Source: Lateolabrax maculatus | Taxonomy: Eukaryota > Chordata > Actinopteri > Acropomatiformes > Lateolabracidae | Length of the DNA stretch: 64,000 nucleotides | NCBI GenBank assembly: GCA_031216445.1 | Contig: CM062212.1 | Location: 4,070,001-4,134,000, forward strand | Reading direction: 5' to 3' | Shown here: positions 36,501-48,318 of the stretch, in pieces | Layout of the letters: every line of letters begins with the position of its first letter | How positions within the stretch are numbered: the first letter of the stretch is position 1 | The notes under the pieces: generated by a model | The model's input: only the letters and a program-made list of their open reading frames with translations | What the model was told of the DNA's origin: nothing | The model's database searches: none | Program-made: the position numbers and the translations under genes

Positions 36501-39500
36501 AGTGTATCTTGTTTAAGTGTTTTGAAAACACAGGGTGCAGTGAAGAAGCAGAATTTTCCTCCCTGCATGATTCAGGTTTTAGTTTGTCAGCTCCTCTGGG
36601 CAGCGAGGTGTCCATATCAACAACAGATTTTAATTTGAACAAATAGAGTGAATCTACAGCTCCCTGGTTACTGGGGCTGGGGGGGCTGGCCTTTGTTGCA
36701 GCCCTACTTTTTGATTAGGCTGATTAGACCATTGGATTTTAACATGACATTCTTGCCTGAGGCTGCTCAATTATAGATAAATGGGCTAAAACTTTAAAGT
36801 TGGAAGCAGGTTTTTTAGAAGGAGTTCCAGGCTGTGTGAGCCACTATGGCAGCTGTATTGGCATTACAGCTATTCAAATGATAACTAACATTTTGGTTTA
36901 ATGCTTTACTTTACACTGAGCCAAACAGGACTGCATCTGATGCTGCAACATTGGCTATAAAGATGACAACATATCAAGGGAAAATGATAAAAAATGACTA
37001 ATGACTAACTTACTCTCAGGCACAAAGAGGCAAAGAGAAGCAAGGTAGGCATTTGTTGAGAATGAGCCTTATTGATTGGACATAAACCACCACTCAGAGA
37101 ACTGATTGGTTTAAAAGGGGGGATGCTGAGTCATGGGGTTTGTCAAGCAGTCAGCAACTCAGGGTAAAAGAAGGCCAGATGGAGGAACACATGTGTAGGG
37201 TCCCTTTTGAAGATTTGGTCAACTTTATTTTCTCATACTATCATCCTTCTAATGGAGTCAAGTCAGGGATAGGGATTTCCCATAGTACTTTGTGATTTAA
37301 AACAACACATGTTGACATTTTTGTCCAATTAATTTGGATGGTGGAAATGTTTTTTTTTTTTTTTTATCTTAAAATATATTTTGCACAAACTGCGGACTTT
37401 TACAGACACATGGCTCGACTGATGATTAGCAAAAACTATTTTGTCTCCATAGACAGAGATAAAATGGGCAGGGTATGACTCTTCTATTCCTGTTTTTCAC
37501 TTCTCACTTGCTCATTTCCCAAGGCTTAACATTTTAAAATTTCTCAGCAGAATATATTCAATTTACACTAGTGTGTATGGTTATTATCCTAACATAAGTA
37601 TTTCTATTTTCCTTTGTTTTGTCTGGTCACTGTTTGCTGTTATCATAGCCGAAATATCCCCTCAGGGATCAGTTTCATCTTATCTTAATGGAAAGACAGA
37701 CCAAGGGGAGGGGTAAAGTCACAGCGAGTCCCGCTGTTGTTTGGATGTCCTTTAGCTAGAGGGAAGGACAGACAGATAAACACAGACATGGAGAGAGGAC
37801 GTGAAGGAGAGAGTAAACAGGCCTGCCAATTCCAGAAAGAGCCAAGATGGCCATGGGGTTCATTTAAATGAAACAAGAACAGAAAGAACCGGCAAATAAA
37901 AACATAAAGAAAGGCATCATCAACCCACTTTGTTTGTAAATAATCAGTATTTTATATATATATATCAATATGATTATATATTATTTCAGGGACTCACAAT
38001 GGCTTCTTTTAAATTATTGTTATAAAAGTGTCACAATATGCAGACGATTCCTTTCTTTTCTCATCCAGCTGTCTCCCTGCTCAGTGATGATGAAATCACA
38101 GACTGGCTATAGTGTGACACAGAGACTCGTTAAGATGAAACTGTATATTTTTCTTGCGTGGAAATTAGCTTCTCATTGCAGCATCTAATAATATACACCA
38201 GAGACATTAAGTATTGGTCTACAACATCACACCTGCAGTGAAGACCGCTGTATTAAAAACGTAATTGCAGACCTGTCTGCAGTTCATAGTAGAGGCCTTA
38301 AACGGGTCCAAATTATATTCAGTCTAATTGGGTAGGGTCCTATTATATTGCTGCCAGTTTCTAGTCTGTGTGTCAATATGTGCTTAACCCAAGTGAATCT
38401 CATTACAAAAAAAGAAAACTGTGTTTTCTGGGGTGAGACGAAGAGTGTGAACTGTGAAGTGCAAAGAAAATGTGTTGCTGCTTTTTTTGACCGCAGCAAC
38501 TTGTTGACTAATCATGCTGCTGCCAGTGATGATGCTCTCTCTCTATTTGGGCGTGTTCAGGTGAGTCTCAGTTTAAATCACTGACTCTAGTTATCCTCAG
38601 GTTGATTTCAGAGCAGGTCTGACTGTCCACAAGTCACTTTCAGATGTGCCATCCTTTTTAAAAGGAATTTGTGCATTTTGGGTTTGGATATATTTAGTGC
38701 ATAGTTGGCTGGCCTTGACAAGTGAAGCTAAAGATTATACATCCCATATGTAATGAATACATCTGAATTCAATCCAAGACTGAGTTTGTGAAAACTACAA
38801 AAAAAAATCTTATTTTTTTGTTCCAGCAAAGACAGTATCTAACTCTTTTTACAACTTGAACAATTACATAGTTGATAAAATTCATCATCTTAGAATTTAT
38901 CGAACATTATCAGTTTAAAGTAATGAAAGAATTCAGTAAACCCTGCTGAGTAAAATGTAATGACAGTGTTTCACCTTGCTCAGCAGATACCTAATGTGGG
39001 AGCCACTGCCTGTAGCCATAGTTGTTTCTCTGAATCCTACAAACCCATCTGAATTATCTTGATAATGGCAAAAACAGGGTTAACTGCTAGTGTTGGACGC
39101 TCTTTGTCTGTCTGCCCCATCAGGAAAGAGAAACAGAACCCAGTGAGTAAAGACAGGTCCCTGGTGGCCATGTAGACTCACACTGCTGCCAAGAAAAGAA
39201 GAGAAAGTCGAGGCAGACTTTAGCCTCTAAAATCCTTATGCTTACTCGCTACTGCTGACAATGTCTGCCAAAAAGCTCCCTTTTCTAGTTAAATGTGTGG
39301 GCTGGTGTCAAGTTGGGATGTTTAGACTTGCAGTGGCATTTTAGTCAAAATTGTTTTTTGAAAGTTGATTCAGATATGCATTTAAGGTGTTGATTTTTAT
39401 AAATCCATATTGGACAATTCCATGTAAAAATAAAAATAAATTATTGTTAAGGCCATACTCTCAAATTTATTTGTCTGTTGGCTATACAATGGGTTAAAGC

Positions 39501-41458
39501 ACATCTAGTCGGGTTCCTTGGCTGAAATAAACAGATATAGAGGAAGGTAGAAGACATTAGTTTGAAGTCAAATTAAATGGGCGAGGAGAGGGGAAACCTG
39601 GCCCACAGCTGTCATTTATGATAGATTGTATATGGATTCTTCTGCCGACTAAATGCACCCACAAAAAAGGTTGTTATGGAAACAGGTTTATACCTTTGGT
39701 TTTCTCTTATTCTCCTGATTGTATGTGTTATGTACATATTTATGTATGTTTATGTGTTGTGTGACAACGTGAATGAGTGAATAATATAGCTTGGAAGGAG
39801 ATAGTTCTAAATCTGTAAGACTGTGAAATAGTATCACACGAGACATCTGAAAAAGACTCTATACCAGTTCAGGGAAGTTTTAGATTTCTTTCATTAGAAA
39901 TCTGGTGGTAACCCGACACTGTTTAACACAATGTACCAACATTATTGTGGCCTCAAGTCAGTTGCATAGATTGGTAATGAAATTATCTTTTCTTATACAA
40001 AAACACTCTGAAGAATGCAGAGACATTCCAACAATCTACTGTTTCTGTTCCTACTGTAATGACGTGGATATGTTGTACATCTACAGGCACAACTCTGCAC
40101 AGCTGCTGTTGCCCACAAGCTGCTGCCTTTCAATATGGCCACCAGAAGCACTGTTACATCACCTGAAAGCCCTCGCAGTTAAACAATCCTGTGCAGAGCG
40201 AGGCTAGTTGCAGGCGATTTGTGGCAAGGCAGTGAGGTGTTACATACTGCTGGCCTGTTACTGGCTCATAGTGGTGAAGGAAATGTCCTGTTCCTAGATG
40301 TAGTCGTGTTTTGTTCTCTTGACAAATTTTTGCTTTAGCTTTGAACGAGCTAAAACTTCAGCGAGCTAAGAGCGATCCCTCCTTCTCTGCCGTACAGCCA
40401 GGAATACAGAGCAGATAGGATACGAAGGACATCACAAAGGAAGTGAAGAGTGGAAAAAGAGGAGAGACAAGCAGACAGGTGTAAAACACCTGAGGGTTCG
40501 TTCTGGGGGAAAGAATGATTGTACAATCAGCTTCTTCTTCTTCCTGTGCGTCTGATCCCATATCAACCTGCTCTTTCACTCCTCTGCCTAACATCCAGAG
40601 GGGCTTTTAATTGGGATGTCTTTTCCGATGTCAGCACTAATAATTTTGATTGAATGTACCCAATTAAAAAAAGTTAAACAAAACACTTAAAGAAAAGACA
40701 GCTTCTACCAAATTAATACAAAATTTATTCAATATTAAGTTCAAGGTTGTGGAGTCACAAACCAGCGTTAATATTTGACAGTGTGATGGATTTGATGGAA
40801 AGTCAAATATGATTAGCCTTGAATTAAATCCACTAGTATTCAATATATTATGATACAATAAGTGTAATTTGATGCCTTAAAAATTCCATTAGTCATTCAG
40901 TGAATCAGGGAGGCAGGTTTCATTGCAGCTTTCACAGTCTGTTGAGTACAATCCGGCCACAGTACGCTCAGGTCAGACACCTCATAACAGCAATAATAAA
41001 AACACACAGGCTGTGTTTACAGACAAACCTCCATCATCCATCGCTTCATGAGCCTTTCCACAAAGAAAACAGAGTATTTGTCGGATAAATCAGCCATATA
41101 TAACAGCCAATCGTGCATCGGCGTCGCTCTGCGTCCCGCCTGTTGCTGCAACGCCATTGGCCGTTGCGTCGGCCAACTGAAACGGGCCACAGAAGAGTAG
41201 TAAAAACGTGGCTTCTGGATGTCCGAAGGCAGAGGAAACGTTCAAGGTCAAACATTAGGAATGACTCATCAAATCATCCTCCGTACACACCTCGCAACTC
41301 TATGAGCCGCTGTGTATGTGTGTGTGTCCAAGCATGTGTGTGCAAGTCAACAGGCATGTCAGCAGTGCTTTATTTGGACTAGATAGTGCTTGAGGCCAAT
41401 ATGCTCCTCTCTTTCCCCCATCTTTCTCCCTGTCTGTCTCTGTGTGTTTCAGAGTAAG

Positions 41459-41483
41459 TGTGTGTGTGTGTGTGTGTGTGTGT
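41459..41483. repeat. (TG)12 microsatellite
   Basis: 25 bp of TG, then degenerate TACGTATG. Confidence 0.85.
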
Positions 41484-41623
41484 ACGTATGTGAGTGTGTG
41501 GGCATATCTTAATGAAATCTGACAGAGAATTGTGACAATCAGTGAAGGAGCATCCTGCAGAGGTTAATAAGCTGTACTCCTCACAGCAGCAGCAGCAGGC
41601 CGCCATGCACACACTCACTAACA

Positions 41624-41649
41624 ACACACACACACACACACACACACAC
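41624..41649. repeat. (AC)13 microsatellite
   Basis: 26 bp of AC; a CAG triplet run (five units) lies at 41585-41599. Confidence 0.85.
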
Positions 41650-42608
41650 GCCAATCCCGTCTGGATTTCCATTCTGCTAAAATTATATCTAGAGCTTACA
41701 AAGTTGAAATTCATGGCCAGTACTTTCAGCTGCCGTGAGGGGCAATCTTTCCAGTTTGTCACCTCCAGAAAAGACACTCGGGACCAGAGCGGTGGCATCG
41801 CTCTTCCTCGCACCTCCTGTTTTCTGTGATGAATAACAGCTTGTAATGAGATGTCACTCAGCTTGTTTTGTCGTCTCTCTTACCCTGCGTCTTTTACACC
41901 ACTCATACACTTAAAGCAGTTCCTCTCCATGAAATATGTGGAGGTGCATTAAGTGCTGGGTCTAAAAAGAAAACAAAAATTCTCTGTAGGAAAACAAAAT
42001 CTGTAATTTTCTTTAAATAACAGCTCCATAGCTAATTTACTGTAGCTGCTTCTAATCTGTGCCTTAGGAGTATCTTTGAAATTTCCGTTCAATTAAGAGG
42101 ATATTATCAAGGTTTTAATAACCCTGGCTCCCCATTAAGACTAGGAATATTGGAACTACAGTAGCAGATGGAGAGGTGATAATAGCTGTAACATTAGTGA
42201 TAGAAATACAGTACATCTGATTACGACTAATACAGTAATAGTAACAGCAGCATCAGTACAACATTATAGTTGTAGGGGTATTTTCCAACACACTTAACAT
42301 ATTTTTTTGATATTCTAATATTTAATGTTTGAAAGTTTTGTCAGGAAAATTCAGTATTGTAATTTGAAATGATACATATTAGTAAGATTTTTTTCCAAAT
42401 TAAAAATATGCAACTGCAACACAGGATGCAGATTTGGTTTGGAATGAGCGGTGTCGGACTTTAAAACCCTTGCTGGATCAGCCCTACTCTATTCCCAAGT
42501 CTGGAGTCATGTTGCTCTGACCATCTGCTCTCTAACCCTGCCCGGGCTACACAGATCACTGCACTACCACCCCTGGATTATGGCATCAACACACACATGC
42601 ACGCATGC

Positions 42609-42610
42609 AC

Positions 42611-42647
<37 letters not shown>
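42609..42647. repeat. (CA)n microsatellite, interrupted
   Basis: About 39 bp with two CCC interruptions at its left end. Confidence 0.88.
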
Positions 42648-43399
42648 TGCATTTTGGCTTTAATGTTGCTGCCGAGTGATGACAAGTGATGTATTTGTGT
42701 GTTTGCAGCCAGTACAGTCACTCAGTGAATGGGACTGGTACAGACACACACATTTCTAGTGATAAAAAGAGCATTATCTGTCAGTATATTTATATTTTTT
42801 TGAAGCACAGAGAGGAGCCACACTTTGGGATGATGGATGCATGAAGAAAAACACAAGTAACAATTTATTCTGTGAACAAAAGGACCAATTCTGATCGATA
42901 ACAATTAAACTGGAATATTACTTAATCCATTATCAGAGGATAACACCGGTTCCTCTCATTATCTGGGTTTGGATAAGTGTTCTGCACTAAAATACAGACC
43001 ATGTAGCTGAGTCTACATATAATTATGAATAAAGCTTCACTCAATTCCAGTAGTTTCCAAGCCTATTTTTTTTTTAAATCTCCTCTAATTTTCAATAGAA
43101 AACACCAATATCTGTATGGTGTACTGTATCCATACAACCACATGTTGGTTTAGCTGATTCCGCAGTGTCTGCTGCACAATAGCATAAAGAATTTAAAGAG
43201 GTTTAGCAAAGCTTCAGAAATGTTGAAGAGCAGACAGGAGGATGTCAGCAGTTTTTGATGTTGTGGTTAAAAAGTAGTTTTTTCAAATGTATCCTGCAGC
43301 GTTTCAGCACTACTCTGTTGAAATCTTTAAGTGCACGATGATGCTTGCGATGATGCTGTGATGCTGCAGCACTAGAGAATATGACTTGCAAACACTGTA

Positions 43400-43426
43400 C
43401 ACACACACACACACACACACACACAC
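43400..43426. repeat. (CA)13 microsatellite
   Basis: 27 bp of pure CA. Confidence 0.88.
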
Positions 43427-43561
43427 GTACTACAGTATTTCACTATCTCTGTCTCTTTCAATCCCTTCATCCATGGAATACATGGAGGCCTTGGAGATCT
43501 ATTTCTGATTCATTTTGACAGTAAAGTTAGTCAGGCATTGCTGATGACACACATGCATACA

Positions 43562-43564
<3 letters not shown>

Positions 43565-43607
<43 letters not shown>
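43565..43607. repeat. (AC)21 microsatellite
   Basis: 43 bp of pure AC. Confidence 0.9.
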
Positions 43608-43609
<2 letters not shown>

Positions 43610-46600
43610 AGGCTAGGTAATACATTTGTTATAAGGCAATGCCCTGACGATGCAAAATGAGGATGTTGCCCTCTCTGTTTGCTCTGACAACAACCAGAAA
43701 CTTCAGTCTTGATTCACTGTGGACCGGCTACAAAATCAGGCTTATTCCTTTAAAAATCCCCAGCCCACTTCTTATATGCCACTGCCCTGAATTATAACTC
43801 ATATAAAACTTGTTGCCATAGCAGCAAAACCCCTACATCGCCTTCTTTTTGACAGAAGCATTACAATAAAGGCAAAATCATCAGAGAGTATAACTTATGA
43901 AATACGGCTTTCCAAAAAAAGAAAAAATATAAAATTATGACAGCAAAATCCTTGCAGAGCTTGAACTACACAAAGGGCCGGAAAGCAGCTTTGTGGGATT
44001 AAAAATTACTGCAAGAAGTCTTAAATAACAGTGGCAGCATACAAGTCCTGCATCACAAATCATGTAATTCAATGCCACAGGAGAATAGCAATCAATGACT
44101 GATTTACTGGCTGTGCATGAAGTCCCTGCAAAAGCATATAGAGCCGATGTTTGCGTCAAAGTCAAACTGACAACACTGCTGCACACTGTTCTTTCGCACT
44201 GGTGCATTACTAAAGAGCAGATAATCGTCAGACATCAGAAAAATTCAAATCCAATCAAAACGCCCCAATTTAAAACAAGGAACGGAACAAGAAATTCAGA
44301 ATTCAAAACCAAAAAGAGAAGTGATCTTGTTCAATCACAATATGCAAACAGGCTGGCAAGAACAGGATTAAAGTAGGCCAGTCAAAATATGAGATAAAAA
44401 ATTCAGATGCCTCAATCACTCCCGAGTCATCCTCAGACATGGCGAACTGGAAGAAGCTGAAAATCAGTCAGCCTGTAATGTGTCAAAGAGCTGCTCAGAG
44501 AGGTTTTAAGGATGCTTTTTATTCCTGAACGCAGCTCTGACTCCGCGGAGATCAGCGGTCAGTGTGAGCAGATGGCCTGCATGCCATCGGCCTATTCCCC
44601 TGCTTTGTTGTGGCCTAATACAACAAGGCACGGGAGATCCGAGGCTCAGATGTGACGCCTGTGGGAACGTGTGGGAATCATGTGACTTGACATTGAAAAA
44701 GTATCATTCACTATTGTTTTAGTGGGTAAAAACTGGTTGGAAATACTGTTCACCTCAGATTTTACCTGGTAATATTCTGATGGCATCATCCAGGAAGTAT
44801 ATTCAGTGTTACTAGCCTAGGTTTAAGACTGTATTGATATTTCAAATAAAGCTGGTAAAACATAAGCAATTTTGCAATTACTATGCTTGAAATTCTTATT
44901 ATTCATGGATTCATTTGATGTACAACACAGGGAAACGTATCACATACTAATGTATTCATAAAACTGCCCGACCCCCCCTCACAGCCACATGCCAATGCCC
45001 CTAAAACTTGGCCTGAACTGGGATATCACATGGAGAAACTAAGCTTTATAATACTGCATGGTGAAGCATTCAATGTTAATGAGTTTTAAATTTCACAATG
45101 TAATACAAGTAATCCTTGGCAGGGGTTTACAGGAGCATTAGTGTCCAGATTTCATGACACTGATGCTACTATATGCTTGGCCTATCCCTCAAAGAAAGGA
45201 ACTGAAATGTGAAGGGAATGAATTGTGCATTAATAACGCATATTTAGCATTGCTGGTGAGGCAGCTCACTTGAATGTTTTTTAATGTTTTTCCCAATAAG
45301 TGTGGTTTTTGGACATTTCTTTTCTGTGTTGTTTTTTGGTCATTTGCAGGTCAGAATACATCCACATATCTTGGTAGTTAAGATGCTGTGGAACCAATGC
45401 TGATGTGTAACTTATTAATATTTTTCACTTGTCAACTAAATTTAACCCAGTGTTATCCAACCAATGCTGCACATACTGGATTCTGCTAAACAAACTGAAA
45501 TCAGCCACTGTGACACAACTACGATTCCTTATGTAAAGTAAAAAATGTCTTTACTGCTATTCTGTTGTTCTGTTGTTTTGCCAACCTGCCACTTCTGAAG
45601 GTTCAAATAAGAATTTAGAGCATAGTGATCACAAAATAGCTTGTAAAAAGTGTTAATTTAATTAGCTTTATTTCAAATAACATTGCAGTATTAAACTGAA
45701 TAGTTATACTCTATATTTCATACAATCATTTCCTTGTGATGGATTCTGAATAGTACCAATAGCTGCGGATAATTCTAAATTATAGTGTGTTAAATGCAGG
45801 GAGGGGCTCAACTGTGTATGTGGGCATGACTGTATAAAACTCTGAGTAACATAAAACCAAAAAGACTTTAACATGGAAAATATAATGTGTGTGATTTCCT
45901 TGAATTAGCTAACAAGGTGAAAAACACCTTTTTTTTCCATTTCAATTTCAATGTTACTTTAAAAAGCTCATACTGCACAAAGGCCTGGCACACACCTAGC
46001 CCAAGGGTGCTGAATTATGATTTTTCTTTTTTCAGCCTCCACTTCCTCAGCACAAAGAGGACTACTGAGAGCACAAATCTTATGTTAGTGTCAGCGGCGA
46101 AATCCTTGGAGGATATAACTGATTTGAGGAGTCAAACCCTTTTGTAGCAAAGGGGAGGCATCTCCAAAAAGCCACCTGAACACATGTGAGGCACCGGCAG
46201 ACCTCCAGCTTGATGGTAATGACATACTGGAGCCACAAACATGCTTTGACCCTGAGTGGATGTTGTGGAGAGGTTGCCGCGCTGTGTTAGAAGTTGGAAC
46301 CCTGTCATTTTGGCATGTGAGAGATGAAAGTGCTGCTCCTCAGGGCAAAAAGCAGTGGAAATGCCCTTGAAAGCCCACAGGTATACGGTCGGTATGGTGT
46401 ACAAGTAAAGCATCCCTGTCAGCTGGGCCACAGCAAATAAAATGTTTAACTGAGCCAATTCCTCTTAACGAGCACATAAATCTAACATATACTTTATTAA
46501 CAGTGCATGTATTGTCCTAGAATTTAAGATTACCTGCTGTATAGATACATATTTAAGTGTATTGTACATCAAAATGGTAATTCAACAAACATACGCTCTG

Positions 46601-47506
46601 GCATAACAACAGGGGAATTAAGGCATGGAATAAAATATTCAAAATAAGCAAATGAGAAGGGAGTAAAGGGAATTGTAAGACTAACAGGATATTCAAATGC
46701 CCAGTTATCAGCCAGCCTCGGTGTTATTCTCAATCTGTGTCTCATTTTCAAGAGCTGCTTGTCATCATGAGGGATTCAAAGTTTGGAGGAAGTGTCTTAT
46801 TTAGCTGCATCATTACTCATAAGGCCCCCAGAACCACATTTACATGGACAAGTAAAACAAAATGCCAGCAGTGTCTGTGTTGCAAAGGTGATTAATGACT
46901 GATCTGATTATTGTCGTGGTTAATGACCCGACATTGATGGATGCAGCCTCGGGCAGCTCCTACCTCCCAAGCGTGCCGTTCTCTGTAGTAAGAACTGGAA
47001 TCTTCTCCAAACTCCATTCAAGGATTTCACAGTTTTAGGCTTTTTTGCTGTTTAACTCCAATGCATGCTTTCATCGCGTTTAATTGGATTTTTTTAGTAA
47101 AGAACAGTAGTTGTTTTTTAATTCGGCATACAATTCAAATACCAACAGCATGTATTTTAATTGAAATCTAACTTTAATCATTAGTTCACACGTGATTCCC
47201 AGTTTCCCTCCACCAACATACGGCAGTAGTGAAACAGTGTGAACCAATTATAAAAGTTCATTATTTTTACCAAAGATATTAGTCATTTTTGTGTTGTATG
47301 CTGGCCGAAAGTACAACAAGACTCCTGTCATCCAATAAAAAAATCAAAATCTCCTCCACCTATTAGGAAAGTCCACCACTAAGAGACGAATTACTTAAAT
47401 AAGCGGAATTGCTAACGGAGTTTGGTGCCCAGTTTTCTCACACGAGAACGGCAGGTTCGGGGTCTAACCCCGGGGTTGCTCAGAGTGAAGAAACAGGCCT
47501 CGTTAC

Positions 47507-47668
47507 CTTCGTTAGCTGTGCGATTTTCTTGCTCATCTTCAGGTGCAGGTCTTGGGTATATTCCATGGCGATGCCGGACTGAAAGGACCCGCCGGACGCC
47601 GAGGACGAAGTAAATTTGCCCTGACCGGCGGGGCAGTAGTGCTGCTGCCAGCCCGACCCAGTCGCCAT
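47507..47668 (-). CDS. fam184a: fam184a coding exon 1 (start exon, residues 1-54)
   Basis: First coding exon of a FAM184A orthologue, a long coiled-coil protein of about 1,140 residues in human with no firmly established molecular role. The 54 codons begin MATGSGWQQHYCPAGQGKF and end in LHLKMSKKIAQLTK; the human protein has the same WQQHYY...KF start and the same HLKMSKKIAQLTK block. The exon ends AAG|gtaacg at 47507/47506 in phase 0. The start is the ATG at 47668: it has A at -3 and G at +4, and an in-frame TGA at 47686-47684 lies 18 nt upstream, so no longer N-terminus is possible on this transcript. The first ~35 residues are low-complexity (Ser/Gly/Gln-rich); the conserved helical part begins near residue 37. 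The exon sits in CpG-rich sequence and is separated from exon 2 by about 43 kb. Confidence 0.96.
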
Positions 47669-47683
47669 CTTCACGACGATGCT

Positions 47684-47686
47684 TCA
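47684..47686 (-). other. In-frame upstream stop codon fixing the fam184a start
   Basis: A TGA in the fam184a frame lies five codons before the ATG at 47668; the intervening codons are AGC ATC GTC GTG AAG. It rules out an N-terminal extension and shows that the near-cognate GTG two codons upstream is not needed. Confidence 0.85.
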
Positions 47687-47910
47687 GATGCTCAGGAGAG
47701 ATGAAATAAAATAAAAAATAAAAAGAAACGCTGCGGCCAGGGAGCGGCGGAGAGGACCGGGACAGTGTCGGGGTTTTTTTCTTTTCCCCCCCAAGAAAAA
47801 AACAAAAGCAAAAATCAAAAAAATGGAGCGTTTTTAGCCCATAAACTGTTAAAATTTTGTTTCATTTTGCTCGGGTCCGGACAGTTAGACACCAAACGGG
47901 GTGAAACGGA

Positions 47911-47929
47911 TTTTTTTTTTTTTTTTTTT
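47911..47929. repeat. T19 run in fam184a upstream region
   Basis: Nineteen T on the plus strand, 240 bp upstream of the fam184a ATG. Confidence 0.85.
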
Positions 47930-48006
47930 AAACCCCACAAACGTTAGCTACAACCATCTTGTCCGTTCATAAAGAAACACAAACAAAAAAAAATAAATAA
48001 ATATTT

Positions 48007-48028
48007 AAAAAAAAAAAAAAAAAAAAAA
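48007..48028. repeat. A22 run in fam184a upstream region
   Basis: Twenty-two A following an AT-rich AATAAATAAATATTT block; it lies 77 bp from the T19 run and is complementary to it. Confidence 0.85.
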
Positions 48029-48263
48029 CACCGAAAATGTGTCCGGTGCTCGGTGCTCCGAGACGCCGGGTCCCGTCTGCTGTCACCTGCCGCCGACGTG
48101 GAGCTGTTCCCCGGGCAGCTGGCTCGTCTCCCCCCGCTGCTCGGTCACCTTGATACCGGAGATTTTTTTTTTTTACCAGCGGCAGCCGTTAAGAGTGAGT
48201 CCTCGTCCGCGGTGCATTCCGGTTACACTGGCGGAGACCGGAGAGTGTGTGTCGAGATTTACG

Positions 48264-48284
48264 GTGTGTGTGTGTGTGTGTGTG

Positions 48285-48317
<33 letters not shown>
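48264..48317. repeat. (TG)n tract at the edge of the CpG-rich promoter
   Basis: 54 bp of TG with one GAGAG interruption, about 600 bp upstream of the fam184a start codon. Confidence 0.9.

Positions 48318-48318
<1 letters not shown>

Larger units (their letters stand above)
4382..47506 (-). other. fam184a intron 1 (about 43.1 kb)
   Basis: A very long first intron bounded by AAG|gtaacg (47506) and tgttgcag|GTT (4382). I found no nested protein-coding gene: the open frames of 60-162 codons on both strands lack recognisable domains, and many run through CA/TG repeats. The listed repeats are the recognisable content. The stretches 4382-9580, 10410-21260, 21430-26360, 33600-41450 and 43620-47400 are otherwise AT-rich unique-looking sequence. 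A few GC-moderate complex blocks (noted in findings) could be enhancers. Confidence 0.85.
47440..48260 (-). promoter_or_regulatory. fam184a: CpG-rich promoter / 5'UTR region of fam184a
   Basis: CpG dinucleotides are frequent here and sparse elsewhere in the window, for example at 47574-47615, 47630-47680 and 48055-48250. The segment surrounds the fam184a start exon and extends about 600 bp upstream of the ATG, as expected for a TATA-less CpG-island promoter. No convincing TATA box or initiator can be chosen by eye, so the transcription start is not assigned. A 19-T run (47911-47929) and a 22-A run (48007-48028) interrupt the island. A long TG tract (48264-48317) bounds it on the upstream side. 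Confidence 0.6.

Noticed and set aside
46132..46458. 108-codon minus-strand ORF close to exon 1
   Set aside because: Its composition looks somewhat protein-like, but no family is recognised and there are no flanking splice signals tying it to fam184a.
6000..47000. Nested tRNA, snRNA or other small RNA genes in intron 1
   Set aside because: I looked for tRNA A/B boxes with a cloverleaf and found only the degenerate SINE-like head at 21269; no intact RNA gene can be supported by eye.
47672..47674. Upstream GTG as an alternative fam184a start
   Set aside because: The ATG two codons downstream has a good Kozak context and matches the FAM184A N-terminus.
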